Position numbers and translations under genes: made by a program. A DNA stretch of 64,000 nucleotides from Nepenthes gracilis (lineage: Eukaryota; Streptophyta; Magnoliopsida; Caryophyllales; Nepenthaceae). Of this stretch, positions 62,143-64,000 are shown in pieces. How positions within the stretch are numbered: position 1 is the stretch's first letter; each line of letters begins with the position of its first letter. The notes beneath the pieces were generated by a model. It ran no database searches and was not told the DNA's origin. It saw only the letters and a program-made list of their open reading frames with translations. The DNA lies in NCBI GenBank assembly GCA_033239525.1, contig BSYO01000033.1, positions 6,191,501 to 6,255,500 on the forward strand, in the 5' to 3' direction.

Positions 62143-62300
62143 CTTATTGTCTGTTTGTTTGGGAGGAATAATGTAAGAATAAATATTTCTTGCAATATTT
62201 ATTTCCACTACCTTGTTTTGTTTGAAAATGACAATTGGGAGAAAATATTTTCTTCCAATATTAATTACCAAAGAAGTAATAACAACTTATTTCATGTAAA
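62143..62300 (+). mobile_element. MITE fragment related to the element at 58219
   Basis: CTGTTTGTTTGGGAGGAATA and GTAAGAATAAATATTTCTT parallel the left end of the Tourist-like element (TGGTTGGAGGGAATAAGGTA and GGAATAGAAATTTCTT). The right end is not identified. Confidence 0.5.
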
Positions 62301-62401
62301 AATAAGGTGGGTTAATTTGCTGATGAGTAGGATATTACTTGCCTATCCCCACTCCGCCTCTCCCACCCTAGGCTGCCTAATTCCACTAGCCACCTGCAAC
62401 T

Positions 62402-63126
62402 TGTTGAGTTATGGGTTACTCCCGTGTGGGCCCATACCCACTTGATGAGGCGGGTGAAGGTCCATATCCTCACCGCATGGAGAAAGGTCAAGTTGAGCTC
62501 GCTAGATGCTCGAGCGGTTTTTCTAGAATGTGCCCCGCTCGCTGTATGCTCGAGAGGCGCTCGAGCGGATTTTCCAGAATGTGCCCCACTCGCTGGGCAC
62601 TCGCTAGGCACTCGAGCGGGGGCCGGCGCTCGCCACGCGCTCGACAGCCGCTCGAGCCGGCGCTGGTGATATAAAACGCGGCTTTTGCGTTTTTAGGGTT
62701 ATGAGAACCATTTGAGCGCCGTTCCAGAGAAGAGAAAAGAGAGAAAAGAGAGAGAAGAAGAAGAGGAAGAATTGAGCCTCCGTTCAGGTTTTCAATCAAG
62801 TTTCAGTCTTTGGTAATCCCACGTACGAGATTCTTGCCGCTGTGAAGAACGTCTCCCGGGTTTTATCTCTCCTCTTATTCTTTGTACTTTTTGTACGGGC
62901 TGTCCACAGTTAGTCGATATTGTTATTTGTGATTTAGGGTTTGTGTAACCGATCAACTGCTGCTAGTGAAAATTTCGGACTCTGTATCCCGTGGTTTTTC
63001 TTCCTCGTTTCATAGGGATTTTTCCACGTTAAAATCGTGTCTTTCTTGTTCGTGTATGCTTTTCGTGTGCTTGACATCGTCTATCACGTATTTTCTCGCA
63101 GTTCAAACAAGCTTTTAATTCTAACA
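62402..63126 (+). mobile_element. Probable solo LTR (Ty1/copia type)
   Basis: Begins TGTTGAGTTATGGGTTACTC and ends TTCTAACA. CAACT on the left and CAGCT on the right could be a target duplication with one change. Body features fit a copia LTR: GATATAAAAC as TATA (62668-62677), a GAGAAGAGAAAAGAGAG leader tract, GGGATTTTTCCACGTTAAAA near the end. No internal element sequence is attached on either side. GC-rich tandem units at 62500-62660 are unusual. Confidence 0.6.
62508..62660 (+). repeat. CTCGAGCGG tandem units within the LTR
   Basis: GCTCGAGCGG(T/A)TTTTC(T/C)AGAATGTGCCCC and CTCGCTG occur twice about 60 bp apart, followed by shorter GCTCGAG/GGCGCTCG variants. GC content is far above that of the surroundings. 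Confidence 0.85.
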
Positions 63127-63502
63127 CAGCTGTCACTGGTGCCCCCTCCCCACTATTACGACTCTTATCAAACACTCGTGAGATCTGGATTGTGAAAGAT
63201 GTACATGCATGGCATAATAGTTTTCACAAAATTTGAGTTTTGATGCATTTTATATATATATATATTTAAAAAAATGCATTTGTTCTATTTATTAACTTTA
63301 TAATCACATTTGTAAAAAGGTAAAATAAAATAATATATTTTTTCCATCTTTAAAGAGTAAATTAGACACAACATAATCCTTCTTTCAAGACATTTGTTAA
63401 TTTGATGCACTAGTGCCACAGCGGAAATGAAACAATAGACTGCCAAATAAATTGGATATGCTTTGTTGGTCTTTCTTCAAGTATTTTCAACTTTTTATGA
63501 TG

Positions 63503-64000
63503 TACAATTGACTGAGTTCTATCTGTAAAGAATCTGCCCTAATATCCTTGTGTTTAAGTTTGCAACCAATAATTTCACCTCACAATTGGAGTAAAAGAGT
63601 GCACGATGCCAAGGAAAAACTTGGCTTATAGTTTCGACATTTTCTCGCGGTTGCATTTTTCTGAAAAGCCAATATGATATTCCAGGCATTGGTGGCTATC
63701 CCATCTGCTGACAGTGACGTGGTGCAACTGAGGTTAGATCACATGCGGACTTACTACGAACTTCTAAACATGCCATTTGAGGTATTTATCTGATGTGATG
63801 CTCTACTGGTTTGTTGCATGCCATTTATATCCTCTTTGCGGGCAGGCATTGCTTGCTTTTGATTACAGAGCACGAGAACTTGTTTACTGCTGAAGAGTGT
63901 ATTTCTGGGAAAAAGAAAATGTTCATGCTTATTATTTGACTGAAAATGTGATCTTTGGCAGATGTGCTATGCTGCTGAAGGTCCATGTCCCAGGAAGAGA
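63503..64000 (+). pseudogene. Partial second copy of the SEC8 3' end, frameshifted
   Basis: From GTACAATTGACTGAGTTCTA onward it aligns with 44757-45315 of SEC8, including intron sequence. Exon copies: 63686-63781 (96 bases, 9 differences from 44935-45030), 63846-63896 (51 bases against 50), 63962 to the window edge. The extra base turns GCTTTCATTACG into GCTTTTGATTACA and leads to TGA a few codons later. The first exon copy keeps Ala (GCA) where the intact gene has Thr (ACA); other plants as I recall have Ala. The copy may run past the window edge. Confidence 0.9.

Noticed and set aside
62311..62799. Four ORFs in the CG-rich array
   Set aside because: They come from tandem CTCGAGCGG repeats inside an LTR, open in several frames.
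1..64000. Prokaryote-type operon, phage or defence system
   Set aside because: Introns, plant gene families and plant retroelements throughout; no run of long intronless ORFs on either strand.

Overview
The window is nuclear DNA from a flowering plant. It is AT-rich, its genes are split by GT-AG introns, it is full of degenerate LTR retrotransposons, LINEs and MITEs, and its two real genes match plant families closely. Intron lengths (one of 15.8 kb) fit a repeat-rich genome such as a magnoliid or other large-intron angiosperm, but the species cannot be fixed from the sequence alone.

Two protein-coding genes can be rebuilt exon by exon, both on the + strand. (1) The 3' half of the exocyst subunit gene SEC8: 15 exons from 980 to the TAG at 45358-45360, giving 506 codons in one continuous frame; the 5' half lies left of the window. 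Two of its introns use GC donors. (2) A complete glutathionyl-hydroquinone reductase (Xi-class GST) gene: a noncoding first exon near 56.64-56.78 kb and five coding exons from 59264 to 61893, 325 aa with a CPWA active site. At the right edge (63503-64000) is a second, frameshifted copy of the last SEC8 exons, 18.7 kb downstream of the real ones.

Layout. 1-16836: SEC8 exon at 980-1050, then a giant intron holding a degenerate Ty1/copia element (about 2663-9122, with a PTB-like RRM gene fragment between its LTRs), a LINE fragment and a Ty3/gypsy deletion derivative with two LTRs and a PBS (10502-15340). 16837-26377: five short exons; the intron at 17097-24779 holds a second copia relic. 26378-45360: the rest of SEC8, with a second gypsy gag relic, a LINE relic with 245-bp tandem repeats and a tandemly duplicated splice donor. 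45361-56640: AT-rich intergenic DNA with a U6 snRNA pseudogene, a foldback MITE, a two-copy block carrying an AGC-VIII kinase pseudogene, and a GC-rich promoter-like patch. 56640-62050: the reductase gene, with a Tourist-like MITE in its first intron. 62402-63126: a probable solo LTR.

A family of about 270-400 bp elements built from degenerate CGATATATCGGC motifs occurs eight times, in both orientations, and all copies sit in introns. I found no prokaryotic-type system, CRISPR array, rRNA or tRNA gene. The two genes have no evident functional link: SEC8 tethers secretory vesicles at the plasma membrane, while the reductase reduces glutathionyl-hydroquinones.
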